Assembly: GCA_029449245.1 (NCBI GenBank)
Contig: JANATF010000020.1
Span: forward strand, 310,001 to 374,000
Origin: Mortierella alpina
Taxonomy: Eukaryota; Mortierellomycota; Mortierellomycetes; Mortierellales; Mortierellaceae
Reading direction: 5' to 3'
DNA: 64,000 nt
Part shown: one piece after another, positions 1-11,900 of the stretch
How the letters are laid out: every line of letters begins with the position of its first letter
Numbering within the stretch: position 1 is the first letter of the stretch
Program-made: the position numbers and the translations under genes
The notes under the pieces: model-generated
Database searches by the model: none
What the model saw: the letters and a program-made list of their open reading frames with translations, nothing else
Told to the model about the DNA's origin: nothing

Positions 1-814
1 CAAGAACGACCTTGTTCTTGACTCTATCTTTCAGCAACACCTGGAACAGGAACTGGAGCTGAACCACCGAGGCCGAATGAGAGATAAAGTTGAGAGGCCG
101 AGTCTCCTTTGAGCCACACTTTAAACAGTAGTTGCGAGAGAGTTTTCCTTCATCGCACAGCTCGTCCACATCATCCTCTGTGTACAAGAATCCATCGACA
201 TGGACGACATTGTCCTTGGTATAGCCCTCGAACTAGAAAGTACGACGGTAGTGAGTGAGTGAGTGAAATTAGTCAACAATGCTTCTTCAAGAAAAGAATG
301 TCGTCCGTGGGGTGGCGAGTACATGATTGAGTGCGGTCCTGATGCAGAACTGTCATACCTCTTCGGAACTGGGGATAGTAATATCTTCGCTCGGGGCTTC
401 TGCATGCACAGGCAGCCTGTCGCGAAGGTCCTGGATAATCTTGTTGAGTCGAAAGATCTTGGATCCTCCTGATCGAGCCACGTCGCCTTGCGGTGCGGTA
501 TCGTGGCTATGGTCGTGGTTGCATCCTGCATGGTGTTCGTGTCCCTCCTGCTCCTCCTCGTACTCCTTGTTCAACATGTCCAGTCGTTCCTCTAGGTAAG
601 AGTAAACCATTTCCACAGAGCGCCGGATAAGTCACCTTGCATCTTTCTTTTACTCCATTCAATTTTTTTTTCTTCCTCATCAACCCTCGTGGGTGCGCTT
701 TTTACCAATGGCTGCTCCAACAAAAGTCTCAAAGGACAGCAGTTCGTCGCCCTCGAGGGTGGCCAGGAGGCCAAGGAATGCGTCCTTGGCTGTGTCCATG
801 GATGTCAACGACAT
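1..814 (-). CDS. Conserved hypothetical protein, N-terminal part (runs off the window)
   Basis: Three exons read by eye on the minus strand: 814-706 (ATG at 814), 591-359 and 232-1, joined through GTAAAA...CTAG and GTATGA...CTAG introns with consistent phases. The product starts with an acidic helical segment, then a His-rich stretch (HEHHAGCNHDHSHD), a basic helix, and a well-formed C-terminal block with FEGYTKDNVVHVDGFLYTE, a CLKCGS zinc-ribbon-like pair and PLNFISHSAS. I recall similar segments in uncharacterised fungal and protist proteins, possibly methyltransferase-like, but the part that would show an AdoMet-binding fold lies outside the window. No function is claimed. It is in tandem with the transporter gene, whose stop codon is about 250 bp upstream of this ATG. 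Confidence 0.7.
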
Positions 815-1063
815 TGTGAATGGGCGTAGTGAATCAAAGACGAAAAAAAAAAAAAAAAAAAAAGAAAAGAAAACAGATCAGCGGTCCTTTTCTGCCTCTC
901 TCTTTAATTGCGCACGATTTTTTCATTTGTGGAGGTATGGTCTACTTTGGCACTCGAAGAACAACGTGAGGCGGTGACACTGTGCCTTGTGCTTCGTGAC
1001 ACGGCAGCCCTCATACCTGGGCTTTATATTCTATCGTATCCTATGTACAATGGTTCGGAGCCA
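815..1063 (-). promoter_or_regulatory. Short intergenic spacer; promoter of the hypothetical gene
   Basis: This gap lies between the transporter stop codon and the ATG at 814. It holds a long homopurine run of about 22 A near 843-864, which is a T-tract just upstream of the ATG on the coding strand, common in fungal leaders. On the minus strand an AATATAAA-like sequence near 1025-1035 could serve as poly(A) signal of the transporter. No ORF of note. Confidence 0.4.
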
Positions 1064-4000
1064 CTAGCTAAGGCTGAACGCATAGGCTGCCATGGTGTTG
1101 AGGCGCTCTATAGGACGAGAAGTAAAAAAAAAAAATGCATGGGAAGTCAGTCACCAATCATCATAGATGGACGCAGGAAGGACAGGCCGAAGCGTCAAGA
1201 AGGGGGACACTCACCTGCAGAATAGCTCATAGCAACCCGCATAAACTCAACCGCCAGAGCAGGCTCATCCTTGACCAGCTTTTGGAACTGTTCCTGGCTC
1301 AGATTCCAGAGAATACCGTCCGTCTCGGCAACAAGTGTCGAGGAGCGGTTGTTTCCTGTGAACAAACTTATCTCTCCAGAGATGGTGCCAGGCAAGATGA
1401 CCTCGGCGCTCCTCCGAACCATGCCGCTGTCCTGGAACTCTTGCACGCTGCGAAGTGTACCATCCTCGACCAGATACAGACCGTCTGTAGGGAGTCCTCC
1501 TTGGCGCCAGAGTATGGTGCCCGCCAGAACCGTCCTGCGCTCGAAATAGAAACTCAGCCGTAAGAAAAAGTCTGTAGGATTCTCTCGGGTGTCGTGGAAC
1601 GCTGCAAGAAGTGTAGGTACGGGCTGCTGAAGATTGACGAGGTGTGGGAAGGGTCGGTTGTTGGCTGTGTGTGTATATGGTGATTATCCATAAAAAAAGA
1701 TTCACCAGATGAAGTTAGCAGCAGATCCATCAAAAATGAAAAGCTGTCCAGAGAATCACCTTTGAAAAGCGCACTTACCATGGAGCGTTTCCCGCGCTGC
1801 CTCAAAGAGATGGCTCTTTCTCGGTGAATTCTGCATATGCTCCGAGAAAAAGTGCGTTGCTTCAGAGTCGGGTGACATGATTGAGTTGCTGTCGTCTTGG
1901 TTGGCCATCTCCATCAACCTCTTGCGCTTTGCGAGTTCCATCGTCGACTCCCTTGTTTTGTAGTAGCTTTCCAAAAGGCAGTTTTCACAATACTCAAGGG
2001 CTTCACTTAAACCAGGGAAGCTCTGAGTGTCGAATCCATCATGGGAAAAGTGTTGTCCATGACCATGACCTTCGCCCAGTCCAGCACCGGCGCCCGCTCC
2101 CCAGACACCGACCATCTGCAGTGCCTTGCCGACCTCACCATCCTCGTCTAGACCAGAGAGAATCAAATGGACACTCTTGGCTCGCATCGCTCTGCGGATC
2201 CGTCCAAAGCCCTCGGCGGCAGAAAAATCCACGTTGCGCACGAGCGAGAAATCCAGTACCAAGAACTGAATCGGGTTGATCTCCCAACGTCGCCTGGAAA
2301 AGACCTCCTGGATCTCCTTCTCGACCTTGTTGATCGTCCCGAAGAACATGTCGCCTTGCAACTTGAAGATGTAGATCTGGCGGCCAACCTGGCGCAAGAA
2401 CTTTTGCTGTCTGTAGACTCGTCGAACAGTACTCTTGGCACTCTCGCCCGTGCAAGAGTAGCGCACGCCCTCTCTCCGCGAATTGGTCACAACAAAGAAG
2501 ACGCATGCCACCAAAATACCCAAAAAGATTCCCTCCACGAAGCCAAAGCCAGCCATCGTGACCACAATCATCAAAATGGTCAGATATTCCAGGCGATGAA
2601 CCAGACCCCAGGTGTCCCAGAGCGCCTCCTTGACGAGATCCAGTCCCAAGTGGAAGATGAGCGATCCTACCACCATCACAGGGATATAACCAACGATCCA
2701 TGGTCCGATCAGAAAGATGACCAGCGAAGCCGCGGCCAACATAACGCCCGCCACTCTACTGTCTCCGCCAGACTTGATGAACAAGAGTGAGTTTGTGTAG
2801 ACGAGATAGTCTAGAAGGTCCAAGAAGGGATGATGAGATGATGAGTAAAAACAACGAGCGAAAAACAAGGCGCAGAGCCATGGGAAAAGCCATGATGACT
2901 TACTCTGGACAGTGCCAACTCCACCACTCAACAAGTTTGACCATCCGTGCGCAACCAACTCCCTGTTGGTGTCGATATTGTCCTGTCCAGTAGAGACGCC
3001 CAGAGCGGGCACGTTGATTGGGACATGAAGAATACCAAAAAAGGTGAGCGCGAGCATGGCAGGAACAGTCTCCAGGATAGCTGTCCAGTTGGTAATCGTG
3101 AGATCTGCAGTTCAAAAAGCCAGAAAGTCGAGTGGATTAGTGAGTTGGATGCAAGGCGGTAGAAAAAAAACAATCAAGTGCATTTGTATGGTGGTTGGCT
3201 TACCAAAGTAGCTATAAAACTGCCACCCAGGTGCATTGCCTTCGGGCATTGGGAACACCCAGCCCTCGGAGCGCAGCGTGTCCCACTCCCAGCCAGCAAT
3301 GCCGACACTTGCGTAGAACATGAGGGGAACCAGCATGAAAAATACTGGGACCAGGAACGGGTGCTTGATCTTGTGCTGCAGTGCACGCAGGAGCAACGCG
3401 AGACCAAAGGCGCTGGACCACAGAGCAAAGACATGGGCGTTCAAAAACAGGAACTTGAATGTTGCCAGCGAGTACGTCAACTCGGTTGTCATCCTTGCAG
3501 ACACCTCCAGTCCCGTAATGATCAAGAACCAACCCACGCCTCCAATGCATCCCACGAGAATGTGTCGCGGAAAGAACGCGATGAGGGACCCAAGCTAGAT
3601 GAGGAAGACGACGCGAATGGTGAGCTCTGGGGATCTTTTTTTTTTCAGGATCCAATCGGATCACGGAAGATATAAGACACCCCCTACCTTGAAGTATCCG
3701 AGAGCCAAGAAAACCGCGCCTGTCATGAGGGTACTCAGTGCGTACGCCAAGATGGTCGTGGCCAGGACCGCATCTCTGTTTTCAGCTCCAACCCTAGCAA
3801 CCACGGTCTCGGCCCTATAAGGAAGATGTGAGATTAGAGATAGGCTGAGTATAAGGAGGAGGAGGCGATACACATGTTTGCCTTCAAGGCTGCAAAAACT
3901 GCCGGATATGATATCTGTAGCGGCAATTGGCTTACATTAGATGCAGGAATGGGACCACCTCAATCATCATACTACCATTACCGCCCTTGAAGGCACTGCC

Positions 4001-5922
4001 GCCGAGCGAGTACACCAGCTGTGACACCACACAGCTGACAAAGAACATCGAGATGCCGTCAGGGCCCAGAGCCTGGAACGGAGCTATATTGAGTGGAAAG
4101 ATGATCATGCCTATTTTTTTTGTGCAACCAGAATCAATAGAGGGTCAGTCTGCAAGAAGGTTCATTCCCCTTTGCCAAGCGCACTGTCGTTCATGCAAGA
4201 AAAAAAAAGGTGCTGGAAAATCGAGGGGAGTGTGGATGCAGACATGGAGGTACTGCAAATGCGAGTTGGATCGTTTCCAATGCCCAGTCCCTATCGCCAG
4301 TGCTCCGACAAGTTGTGTCATATCCTTCTTCCAGAGCGAACACACAGGCACCAAGGCTCAGCAACGTAATGGCATAAGCAGGCACATAGTTCAAACCTAA
4401 AAAGTCAACCTAAAGAAAAAAAAAATCCCGATGGTACGAAAGACTTACCATACGAAACAGCGTCCAGCAGGTTAAGCTGCAGCCCCAAGAGCACTGCAGG
4501 GATGAAGCCAAGTGGCTCAACAAGACACTTTTGCACGACAACCTTGCGCGTCCAGCGTGTGCGTCTAAACTCTTTCCAGATCGACGACAGATCCTCGTTC
4601 TCCTGTCGGGACTCACGCGCGTGGCGATCGCTTATAGGCGGCGTGATGGTGTTGTAGCCATTCCTGCCCTGGGTATCCCTGCTGCTGCCTTCACCTCCAG
4701 AACTGCTGTGTTTGTTGTTCTGCTCCGAAGGTTGACGCGGCAGGAGGCGATCGGTTTCTGCAGAGGATGCGTCGTCTGGAAATAAGGGCGCAGTTGAGCC
4801 CAACACTTTAGTCCTTGTGGGATCACTTTGATTTCCGAAGAGGGAGGGTTGTCCGAGACTTGATGCGGCATTGCCGCTAGTGTTTTTTTGTTTCGAAGCC
4901 AGCACGCGATCCGTCTGTGGAGTGTCAACATTGCTCCCACGCTGCGAGAGTCGTCCGTCGCCATCCCAGAAGAGAGACGAGAAGAGGGACAAGGTCGAGT
5001 CGCAAGGATCGTCCGATGGACACGGCAAAGATGCGATAAGAAAAGGGTGTGGGAACAAGAGGCAAGGACAAAAGGTACGATGATGAGTTAATCTTGCTCA
5101 TATAAATCCAAGGGGAGTCAAAAACAAAAAACTGTTGCCACAGGTGAGTGAGCGTTTTCGCAGAGCATGAACAGTGCTGCTCGTTCACCGTTTTACCTTT
5201 GCCAGGAGCGTGTTAATAGGGGCTGGAGGAGGAGACTGGGAGGTCTTTCGGCGGGTCCCTGAGGTGCCGGACCCCGACGCCTGGTCAGACTGCTGGTCTG
5301 ATCCAGAGCCAGAAGGCGGCCGCTGCTCATTGGGTCGCGCTTGATCTTTAGCTTTGGCCTTATCCTGGTCCTTGTTCTTGTCCTTGGCTGCCTCCTGCTC
5401 ATTGGTCTTGAGAAGCAAACTCAGGCCACTTGGAGGACTCCTGTCGGCACTGTCCCGGTCCCTGCTGTCCTTGCCTCGAGGGTATGCTAGATGGTCGCCG
5501 ATATGGTGGCCGGACGAGGAGGCGGTGGTGGAGGCACCTGTGGCTGGAAGAGCGCCCCACGAGATGTTGCTCTGCGTTTGAGACGCCACGGGTGATACTG
5601 GATTCGAGTCAAAGGACTGTCGACGCTCCAGGTTTCCGAGTGCCAGCGACTGCTCACGAACCAAGGACGACGAGAAGGTTGATTGAGAGTTGACGTACGA
5701 ATGAGGCTGCGAAAGCGAGGGCTGGTCCAGGAATGAAGTGGAGATGGAGTCGGCTCGCTTTCTGATACCGACACCGTCTGCAGATGTCGAGGGTGTGTTG
5801 CTGATGGCGGTCGAGTAGGAGTTGGATGAGGCGGGCGTGGCATTCTTTGGCAGCGGCGGCCTCCCAGGCAGACCGCTGGCATGCATGTTTTCGAATGCAT
5901 GCGAGCTCTTGAAGCTCGTCAT
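1064..5922 (-). CDS. SulP/SLC26-type transporter with STAS and cyclic-nucleotide-binding domains (VSB1/YGR125W-like)
   Basis: Exons by eye: 5922-5197, 4941-4449, 4110-3936, a short exon near 3908-3867, 3814-3688, 3594-3204, 3104-2904, 2810-1779, 1664-1215, 1107-1064; about 1220 aa. Residues 1-375 are Ser/Pro/Gln-rich and probably cytosolic. The SulP membrane domain follows ([78 protein letters not shown]). A STAS domain lies near 845-930 ([20 protein letters not shown]). A cNMP-binding fold near 1090-1190 ([36 protein letters not shown]) runs to a tail ending [19 protein letters not shown]. This order matches the fungal YGR125W/VSB1 family; yeast Vsb1 acts at the vacuole in basic amino acid storage, so a vacuolar role is inferred. 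Phase does not close cleanly between exons 3 and 4 (see findings). Confidence 0.85.
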
Positions 5923-6738
5923 GGTGGATGGGGCAGGTGCAGGCTGCTGGAGGATGAGCAGCGAGGCAGCGATGAATCAGAGGAGTGCCTGGGGGGACGA
6001 GGCAGGCAAAGAAGGAGAGATGCCTGAGGGAAGAGAGCAGAGAGGATTCTGGAGCAAGGACAACAGGAGGGAAGGAAAAGGCACAGGCGAGCGAGGAGGG
6101 GGGGGGGGGAAGGAGAAAGAAGGTTCGCCGACAAGAGGCATAGGATGCGATGACACAATTATGGCCGTTGGTCACTGGATGCGCAGGAAACGCCTATGAA
6201 CTATGAGCACACTCAACACCCTTTATAAAGGCTGGCACACCAGATCAGATCAGACAGCCATGTCGCGCGTTAGACGCGGTTGTGGCGACACTGCCCTTGC
6301 CCGCCGAGCACAGCATCGGGGTGAGCGGCGGTCAACGCAAGCGGCCGAGGGACACAAGCCGGCCCAAGCACCGTGTGCGACTCTGCTGGAGGCACGGCTG
6401 TGTATTTTTCGCACTTTGAGCAGTTTGAACGGGCAGCGGCCGATCGCCGTGCAGCAGACCGATCGAAATGGCCGATGCCTGTCGTCTGTCTCGTGTAATC
6501 CGCTCGACCGCTGGCGGCCTGATGATCGGCCCGTCCGTGGAGCGCACGTTCTGCCGCCCGTTGGAGCAAGCAAGCCGCTGCACAGTGCAGACATATAAAA
6601 CCTGCCCTGTCCCACCGTGCTTGTGTCTCTTTGTTCCCTCAGCCCGTCGTCCTCTCTACTTTCCTCTCTTCTTTCGTCTCTTCTTTCTTCTTCCCACCAC
6701 GCACCACAGCACCCACCACCATCGAGTCCCCTCCCACC
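5923..6738. promoter_or_regulatory. Divergent promoter between transporter (-) and epoxide hydrolase (+)
   Basis: The two genes are transcribed away from each other. Toward the epoxide hydrolase there is a TATA box, TATAAAA at 6594-6600, about 140 bp before the ATG, followed by a pyrimidine-rich leader (6610-6735). Toward the transporter there is a palindromic CTTTATAAAG near 6221-6230 and a leader that is pyrimidine-rich on the minus strand (5930-6130), including a G-run near 6101. No RNA gene or ORF with support was seen here. Confidence 0.6.
6594..6600 (+). promoter_or_regulatory. TATA box of the epoxide hydrolase gene
   Basis: TATAAAA lies 139 bp upstream of the ATG at 6739 and just before a pyrimidine-rich leader, a usual fungal core-promoter layout. 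Confidence 0.55.
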
Positions 6739-8457
6739 ATGCCCGACCCTGCCCCCCACATCGCCCCCACGAGGTGAGATAGCCTGCTACCCCCCACTCC
6801 TCGCCGCCAACACAAGTCGCTATGCGTGGCACCCATACTCACCCTCCGGCGCTCGTGTCTCTTTGTGCTCTTCCATAGCTTCAACCACAAGTTTGTCACG
6901 ACCTGTGGCTACAAATACCGTACGCAGCTGCTGCTCTCTTCCTCCGCATACCTTCCACGCACGCTCTTGCTTTTCTGGGTCAAAAAAAAAAGCTTCGAGC
7001 GAAAGCGAGCATCAATAACTAACGGCGTTGTGCTTGCTCTGTGCGCTCTTTAGACTATGTCGAGGAGGGTGACCCGAAGGGCGAACCGCTGCTCCTTGTT
7101 CACGGCTTCCCAGATCTGTGGTACGGATGGAGGCATCAAATCAAGTACCTCGCCAAGCTCGGCTACCGTGTCATCGCGGTGGACTGCATTGGTTACGGTC
7201 AGACTGTAAGAGGGAGAACACGGTTTAGACTCGTCAGACTCGGTTCGCTTGCAAATTTGATCGACTCTCACACGTGCATTGCGTTGGCTCTGTGCACGGT
7301 ATAGGATTCGCCCAAGGAGCTGCAAGAGTTTGGCATGAGGTCTGTTTGCAACCACCTGGCTGGTGTCCTGGACGCCCTCGACATCCCCAAGGTCACCGTA
7401 AGTTACAGGATCATCCGTATCATTGGCGACAAGCTCAGCATGTCCCTCAACTCAAGCTTTTTTTTTCTTGCCTCCCTCGAATGCAGATCATTGGTCATGA
7501 CTGGGGCGGGGCACTTGTCTGGAGATTTGGTCTCTACCACCCTGAGCGCCTTCACGGCATCATTAGGTAACTCGAAATGCTGACCTTAAGCATGGAGGCA
7601 CGCACGACGCAAGGGTATCATCTCTGATACCTCCTGAGTTATCCTACCCCTCTAGCATCTGTACACCATTTAACCCTCCTGCGACCAAGTTCCGCACACT
7701 GGAGGGTAAGAAGAACCAAGCTGCGTTACGAAAGTTGCGAATGACATGGCTTCAAGTCCATATTGACATGTCTTTTTTGCTTCCGGTACTGTAGAGATTG
7801 TCAAGTCGGTGCCCGAGTTTGAGTATCAACTGAACTTTGCCAACCCTGCAACCACCGCCAAGATGGATGCCAAGGTGGGCTGACATCTCTGACCTCTGCG
7901 ATCTACTGTTGCGACAAGGTCAATTACGCTATGCTAACGATATTTTTTCATTTGTTTTTCATCAAGATGGACGATGTTCTTGGAAACATTCTGCGGATGG
8001 GCAACATGCACGAACAGGCAAGTTTATCATGGTGTAGAACAACTAGATGGAGGCGCACGAAGCATGAAAAAAAAAGCCTGATCACTCATCTTTTTTTTTT
8101 CTCTTCTCTGATTCACTATAGGATGTCGAGTATATGGTCAGCCAGTACAAGCACTCCGGGTTCCGGGGTCCGCTCAACTACTACAAGACTACCAGGGTCA
8201 ATTTTGATGACGAGAGAGACGTTGTTGGCAAGACGATTGACCTGCCATGCTGGATCATTCTTGCAAAAAACGATCCGTTCTTGAAGCCCCACATGGCGCA
8301 GAGGATGAAGGACTTTATGCCACAGCTCAAGTCCACGATGATCGAGGCTGGCCACTTTGTCATGACCGAGAAGCCTGACGAGACCAATGCCAAGCTGAAG
8401 GAGTGTCTGGAGGACCTGGCGCAACGGCGTGCGGGCCAGCACAAGGCGTCGTTGTAG
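6739..8457 (+). CDS. Soluble epoxide hydrolase (alpha/beta hydrolase)
   Basis: Nine exons: 6739-6773, 6879-6919, 7054-7205, 7305-7397, 7487-7566, 7656-7705, 7795-7874, 7967-8017, 8122-8457; all phases close and give 305 aa, about the family's usual length. It is expected to hydrolyse epoxides to vicinal diols through an aspartyl-ester intermediate. Visible signatures: N-terminal HKFVTT, the oxyanion-hole motif HGFP followed by LWYGW (about residue 42), nucleophile motif GHDWGG (Asp near 112), charge-relay Asp in LAKNDPF (near 245), catalytic His in EAGHFV (near 272), and a cap-domain NYY that could supply the ring-opening tyrosine. No signal peptide is seen, so a cytosolic enzyme is likely. 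Intron 8 begins with GC rather than GT. The physiological substrate cannot be read from sequence. Confidence 0.92.
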
Positions 8458-8993
8458 TACATGTAGTTGGTTGCCGCAGAGTCTGTTCAGTTGCCTGCGA
8501 GATCATGAATAGAGAGAGGGTGCATGGTCGCACGGCGGCCGGCCTGCACCTATCAGCGTATGCAGATGCTTGATGGTTTGTTATTTTTGCTCTCCATCTT
8601 GCAGGCGAGCGGGCAGGGGTGGTGCGATGATTATTGTACGTGCGTGCAGCAAACACACTAGTGTGGCGTCGCATGGCCACGCCTGTGCCCTGCCCTACTG
8701 AGGGATCGGTGGCCAGTTGCGACAGATAAATTTGTCGCTGCATCTCGATTGCGTCTCTCTTTTTCTCCTTTGTCTCCATCCTGTCCCTCTTCCCTGCCCA
8801 AAGACAAGCAACAGTGCATCAGCGCAACCAGACCCCGCTTCCTCGTCCCCATCCTCGTCCCTCGCCTCCTCTCTTGATCCCTCCTCCATCCTCTTCTCTC
8901 CTCTCCCTCCATCCTTCTCTGTCAGAGGCTGCATAAAGAAAAGAAAGAAAAAAAAAAAAAGGCTCATTGCACGTTGTCATACCATCCCGAGAC
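8458..8993 (+). promoter_or_regulatory. Intergenic spacer and leader of the SSD1-like gene
   Basis: Holds the 3' end of the epoxide hydrolase transcript and then the upstream region of the SSD1-like gene. From about 8740 to 8935 the plus strand is strongly pyrimidine-rich, followed by an A-rich run (8938-8960) shortly before the ATG at 8994. No other gene was seen. Confidence 0.4.
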
Positions 8994-11900
8994 ATGGCTT
9001 CGACTTCCCCGCCCCCTCTGCCTGCTCCTGCCGCCAATGCTCCTGCTCCTGCACGCGCTCCTGCAGCCACCTCGACGCCTGCAGACACTGCGTCCTCTTT
9101 GACCACCGCTGCTTCCTCCGAACCTGATCAGACGCGAAGCCGCTCTCAGAGGACCCGCAGCAACAGCAGCAAGGACAAGACCCAGCCTCAGGCGAATGCG
9201 CCCAAGGAGATCAAGAAGGATGGCAGCACCAACCGCCACAAGAAGGAGAAAAAACCCGACGCTGCCAGCGCCACCGCCAACAGTGCGGATGTAGAAGCCT
9301 CTTCCACTGCCCCTGCTGCTCCGAAACAGCAGCCTGCAACCAAGAGACGCGGCTCAAGAGCCTCCAAGAACGCAAACCAGCCTCAGTCGTCTCACCCTCA
9401 GCCTCAACCTCAGCCTCAACCAGAGACCGAGCATGCACCTTCAGCAATCTCTCTGTCGACCTCTCTGAATGATCCATCAGTGTCTCCCAAAAGACAGCCA
9501 AAGGGCACTGGCCGAAACTCGACCAAGAAGCAGAGCAAGGCCAGCGATTCTACTGCGAAGGACCCTCTAGAGAGCTTGACCGATGGCGCTGCCGCAGGCG
9601 CTTTGTTGACCCCCTCCCCCAAGCGCGGTGAAAGGCTCTCAACCTCCACGGGCGGTAATAACAACCACACCAACAGCAGCAACAACAACAGCAGTGTTGA
9701 TGGTAGCAGCGTTAGGAAAAAGAGCAAAAAGAAGAGCAAGGAGCCCACCATCAAGGACACTGCAGCAACAGCTGACTCGAATGCGTCAGAGGCAGGCGGT
9801 CCCCAGGGCAAGCGCCAGAAGGACAAGGGCCCCAAGGACGCCGCCACCACTGGAAAGGCAAAGGCCGGAAACAGTACTCGCAGTCCGGGAGGTCGTCAAA
9901 ATAACAAGAGCGGCCATCAGGCAGGTGCAGGATCCCCTGCCCCGGCCCATGGTACTCTGCAAGAGAAAGAGTCCGCGGCGACATCGTCGGCATCATCCAG
10001 GGATGCTCGTCCTTCCTCCATCTCGTCCTCGTGCTCCTTTGTCACGTCATCGTCGTCTCTCTCGCCGACGTCTCCTACTTCGCCCTCGTCCTCGTCCTCT
10101 TCTCCAACTTCGCCTGCAAACCCAGGTACTTTAGGATTCAGCCCCGTTGCAGCCGACAAGGTCAATTTCGCCGCAGGCACAGGAGCCGCAGTCGCTCCCG
10201 CAACAAACGATTCCTTCCGGGACAGAAGCGAAGTCACTCGAATCAGGACGAACCTCGCAGGCGATTCTTCGCCGTACACGTCTGCCCCTCTCAGTGCCGG
10301 TGCATTCTCGCCTCTATCACAGACCAGCCCTTCCAGCCGCCGTTCCTCAACATTGACTCCCCTTGGAGACAAACCTGGACGCCTGGGAGGAGTTCTTCCC
10401 ACCGTGGAGGAGAGCATCTCGGAGAGACACTTTGCGCATGGTGCAGTGGAGGCACACCCCGGCGGCCAACCCGCCTCTGGTGCCCCTAAGCGTGGGCATA
10501 CCCGCAGTCTCTCCATGAAGGAGCAACTCGCGGCTCTGGACCAGCAAAAGAAGACCAGCGAGGGCAAGACCCTCGAGTCTTTGCAGGAGATCATCAGCAG
10601 CCTCAAGAGCCTGCCTCCCACCGCTGCCGCTGTTTCTGGACACACTATTCAAGGAGATTACAATCTGGGAGCCACTCGCCATGAGAAGCGCCTGTCCTTG
10701 TCCTCGCTCTCTGGCAGCAGGAACTCGGTCGGTCCTTTGGGCGGCGCCTCATCGACCACCCTTCACATCTCGCAGCCTCCGCGTGGCACGACTATCGAGA
10801 GCGCATTGCAGTCAACTGTGGCCACGTTGCGTCGACTGTCTGTGTCCGACTCGAAGCGTCCGCTTGTGCCTCTGAAAGAGCACGAGGTAAGACCACTTGC
10901 ACCGTGTTGTGTTGCACCTCTCTTAGAAATTGAGCTTTGTATCAATGTATTAATGTCCCGACACCTCCTTTTCTTGAATGCTTCTCACTCTCGATAGATT
11001 GAGGCCATCGCCAGCAGCAACGACAGGACTGGTAATAGACGCTCGGCCGTGTTTGGAAGAAATGCCCCGCCAATTGCGTCTGATAGCATCGATCAAAGAC
11101 GCATCAGCACGTCTGCTGGATATCAACCCAATCGCCGATCTGTTATCGTCAAGCCAGAGGAGGTTGCTGCATTACAGGAAGGACGGCCCTACGTCCCTTC
11201 GGCCTTTAGCTTCTCGAGCGACGATGAGCCCGATGCAGTTGCTGACGCTCTTTCTGCGCTCGAGGGTAAAGGCTCTACAAGCAACCGCTCCAGCTACTTG
11301 GCCAATACGCTCCACCAGCAATCCACATCCAGTGTTGACGCCAGCTCACTCGCCGAGTTTGCAGCCAGACTGCCTAGCCATATGAAGCCTGTCGGCGCCG
11401 CTGCCCTTGTTAACAATGACGATGCACAGGATCGCCGCCGATTCACCACTGCATTCCACTCTATGAGTCTTGGCACCAATCGCGCCTCGGTTCTAGCCCC
11501 TACAGGCGCAGCAAGTATTCTAGGCAACCGCCTTTCGACTTTGCCGTCACCGTCTTCCAGAGAAATGGACCGAAAGGATTGGCGTATGTCGACTCCCACA
11601 GCGTCCAATAACAGAGACAGTGTTTCCTTCAAGGACTCTGCCAATGGTCGACGTCCGTTGTTCATGGCCCATTTGACCTACTCGGACTTTCACTCCCTGT
11701 TGACCAAACAAAAGCACAAGTATGTTCAGGGAGTGCTCAGGATCAACAAACGCAACCGTTCCGATGCCTATGTCACTGTGGACACTCTTCCTGAAGGTGA
11801 CGTCTATATTTGCGGCAGCAAAGACAGAAACCGCGCGCTAGAGGGCGATGTCGTTGGAATCGAACTCATTGAGCAGGAGGAGCAATCTCAACAAAGGACA

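Noticed and set aside
706-1107. Exon 706-814 as the C-terminal exon of the transporter
   Set aside because: The phase could fit, but the exon at 1107-1064 gives a natural cNMP-domain tail ([14 protein letters not shown]) and stop, and 814-706 starts with ATG and joins cleanly to the next gene.
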